The notes under the pieces are model-generated. The model did not search any database. It was not told the DNA's origin and was given only the letters and a program-made list of their open reading frames with translations. A stretch of DNA of 60,000 bases from Owenia fusiformis (lineage: Eukaryota; Annelida; Polychaeta; Sabellida; Oweniidae), in the NCBI GenBank assembly GCA_903813345.2, contig CAIIXF020000006.1:23879936-23939935 (forward strand), given 5' to 3'. A program made the translations under genes and the position numbers. Below, in pieces: positions 57,667 to 60,000 of this stretch; position 1 is the stretch's first letter; each line of letters opens with the position of its first letter.

Positions 57667-59134
57667 GTACACAAAATTCTAATTTTTTGTACAATCTTAA
57701 GTTAGGATTTGTCCTCAATCATTGTTACATCACGATGTGTCAGATCAAAACATTCTCATTTGAATATTGAATATATAAATAACAAAAAGTCTCTAAGATT
57801 CAATGAAATTGAAAGCTTTTCACCACTTACACGCTTTAAGAGTTGTTGTCGTTGCCGATGCAGATTTAATATAAGATGGAATATTTTCTTTCATTTTTTC
57901 AAATTAAATCTCTTTTCTGTTTAAGATTGAAGAACTTAAACAATTTTATTGATTAAATTACAAAATAAAGCAGTCTTTTCACCAAAATTAATCAGATTTA
58001 AAGAATACATTGCTATCTTTCAAAATATCTAAACCTGATAATTTGACATTATCTTAAATCTTGATTATGGAAAGTGATATCAAATTTAGGAAAACATTGT
58101 TTCAAACAGAGTAACTTCTTCGGTTAAATCAGGCGAAGAACGTACACAACTCTTCCATTTGACATTTTATCAATTTTGTTTCATCAATTTGCAGATGAAG
58201 GAAAATCTATTGACATGCTATCTAAAATTAACAAAGACCAATTTTGTAACATTTCAAACATTGAGTGATTTTAACCAAATTTTGTGTCTATCATCCATAA
58301 TTTAGACTTACTTAATTCTCTCAAAAAGCGCAAAAATGTGGCATTTTCAAGGGATTTATATGACACAATAATGACAAAATATGATGCAATAAATTACAAT
58401 TCTACAAAGGAGATGCAAATAAAAAGGGTTGTCTATATTTAGACATATTTTGCCAGGGGTTTATTCTCCCCCTATTGGTGAAAAAATGATACAATAAACT
58501 ATAATTCTTTAAAGGAGATGCACAGTTTAATGAAAAAAATATCATATCTAAGGAAAATGAGAAACAAAAATGCAGCAAAAATTGATGCATTATGGGATAT
58601 ATGCTATCGCTAAAAGTAACGACATCTGCCTCATCATGCACGAGAACAATAATCAACAATGTCGCATTTTTAGATTTAACACCTAAACCATTTTTCATGA
58701 AATGTTCATAAATAAAATGGCAGAATATTCAAGGTTTTAAATGAAATAAAAGTCAATAAAAAAAACAACGATTTCAAAGGAATAAAGGAAAAGTAATCAA
58801 ATTCAAAAAATTATCCTTATACATAATTGAAAAAAATGCTTCTATCCGGAGATCAGGGAATAAATAGTCTAAGATTGGAATTATTCAAAACAAAATATTT
58901 TTAGGGGTCCATTTATCAGCATCATATAACTTGTCAAAGGAGTAATCTTCAAAATAATTTCATTTATCATAACGTCTCAAATGACATTCCAGATAAAATA
59001 TCTGAATTTTGTGAGTTATAGTGATTTAACAGAGCAAGAATAGAAGCACATATGTCGATGTAATTGTTAGAACTTCTCCAAAAATAGTTACTCTGTTATG
59101 CTTCATTCATTCAATATCTCTAGCAATCATTAAA
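57667..59134. other. No exon recognised; presumed 5' intron of liprin-alpha
   Basis: AT-rich sequence. GGAGATGCA...AATA fragments recur loosely at 58408 and 58514. No convincing coding exon. Confidence 0.5.
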
Positions 59135-59270
59135 TGAGGCATTATATGCAAAATGTCACTACCTGCCATTTGTTACAGATGCTGTATGTCAACAACTGAA
59201 CACCAACCACCACATGCCACCATCAAACAGCATCCATAAAAAGTTGGAGACTTCTAGTAGTGACATAAAA
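59135..59270 (+). repeat. Dispersed repeat family R1, copy 6
   Basis: Copy with GAGGCATTATATGCAAAATG, TCACTACCTGCCATTTGTTA ... AAAAGTTGGAGACTTCTAGT and AGTGACATAA. Confidence 0.8.
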
Positions 59271-60000
59271 ATGATTTTTCTCAAATATTTCTAGAGCTAT
59301 GAGTATAAATTTCATTCCCAATCTCCATATTCCTTGGCTTTTCTTACCTTTTTACTCTATTTACAGGATAATAGAGGATTTGTTATCTAAAGGTTGAGTT
59401 CGTAAAGTTGAAAAATGGTAAAGCTGGCATTGAAAATTCAATTCTCTCATTAATGATATAATTTCACATCTGCCCTCAACACAGGATTTTATTCTGTGGT
59501 TTCATTAACTTAAGGATGAAATTTTAAATTTTATAAATGTTACTATTACTCCTACGATCTCTACTTTAAAAAAAGATTAGGTAAACTTTCTCTAGACTTC
59601 ATTTACCATGTCACCCACCTAATTAACAAGTGGGCAATTTCAATGGCTCACTCATCTGAGCTAAAATTGTGCTGACATCTCATATATTTATTCAAGTCCA
59701 TTCTTGGAGAAAAATAAAATATTGATTCATAAAAAAACATAGCAATTTTGATTCTTAGATTCTCAGAATAATCAGATTGATAAATTAGAGAATTCTTACA
59801 AATAGGAAATCAAAAAAATCTTGAAATTTACTATCAAAGGCCGTCATTAACTTCTTATAACTCATTCCTATCTAGGCAAAAATAGTTCTAAGAATATTCT
59901 CCATTTTGTTTTGTTTTCTTTTAAAACAGCAAAGTATCTGCTTTCCTTGCATTTTTCTTCAATCTAAAATATGTGTGTCATGCTAATTTCATGCCGTATT
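59271..60000. other. No feature seen; presumed liprin-alpha 5' intron
   Basis: No exon, tandem repeat or inverted repeat recognised. Confidence 0.5.

Overview
This is a window of AT-rich animal nuclear DNA. Its genes are split by GT..AG introns, transposon remnants are dense, and tRNA-derived SINE fragments are present. Gene content (liprin-alpha, a DRAM2-like gene) and the frequent TACATGT-type motifs suggest a marine lophotrochozoan such as a mollusc or brachiopod. That assignment is an inference; no species-diagnostic sequence was recognised.

Layout. (1) 1-11 kb is a repeat and transposon graveyard: a 106-bp palindromic satellite (3.3-4.0 kb), a 5'-truncated LINE with a 15-bp target duplication (4.2-5.3 kb), a small mariner-type element (5.5-6.1 kb), a CACGG-ended DNA element with a split zinc-finger reading frame (6.3-8.2 kb), a piggyBac-like terminal exon, an orphan exon with an NNCHHFAN motif, and a 21-bp minisatellite. 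A pair of ~145-bp inverted repeats at 0.82 and 8.87 kb encloses most of this. (2) 11.7-18.5 kb, minus strand: a complete seven-exon DRAM2-like gene (268 aa, six-helix lysosomal/autophagy membrane protein). Intron 2 holds a mariner element nested inside another mariner-type element. (3) 20.87-25.3 kb, plus strand: a gene for an unusual 739-aa protein combining a split von Willebrand A domain, a glycine-zipper hydrophobic hairpin, a papain-like protease domain with a visible Cys/His/Asn triad, and a C-terminal Zn ribbon. A tiny upstream coding exon supplies the first residues. This is the most novel gene of the window. (4) 29.98-54.57 kb and beyond, minus strand: 23 exons of liprin-alpha (PPFIA family). 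They join without a phase error into 1090 codons plus stop, from the second half of the coiled-coil region through three SAM domains to a C-terminal RTYSC PDZ ligand. The N-terminal exons are not found in the window and should lie past 60 kb.

The three genes have no evident shared pathway. Liprin-alpha organises synaptic active zones, DRAM2 acts in lysosomal autophagy, and the vWA-papain protein is uncharacterised and could be a regulated intracellular protease, possibly immune.

The main unexplained structures are: a 94-bp intronic minisatellite in liprin-alpha that copies a 3' splice site plus exon start five extra times, with all three frames open; an in-frame alternative donor in liprin exon k; several inverted-repeat elements carrying tandem repeats at their ends; a six-copy dispersed ~130-190-bp family; and two related CGCG-rich inverted-repeat elements in liprin introns that carry fragments of unfamiliar coding sequence.
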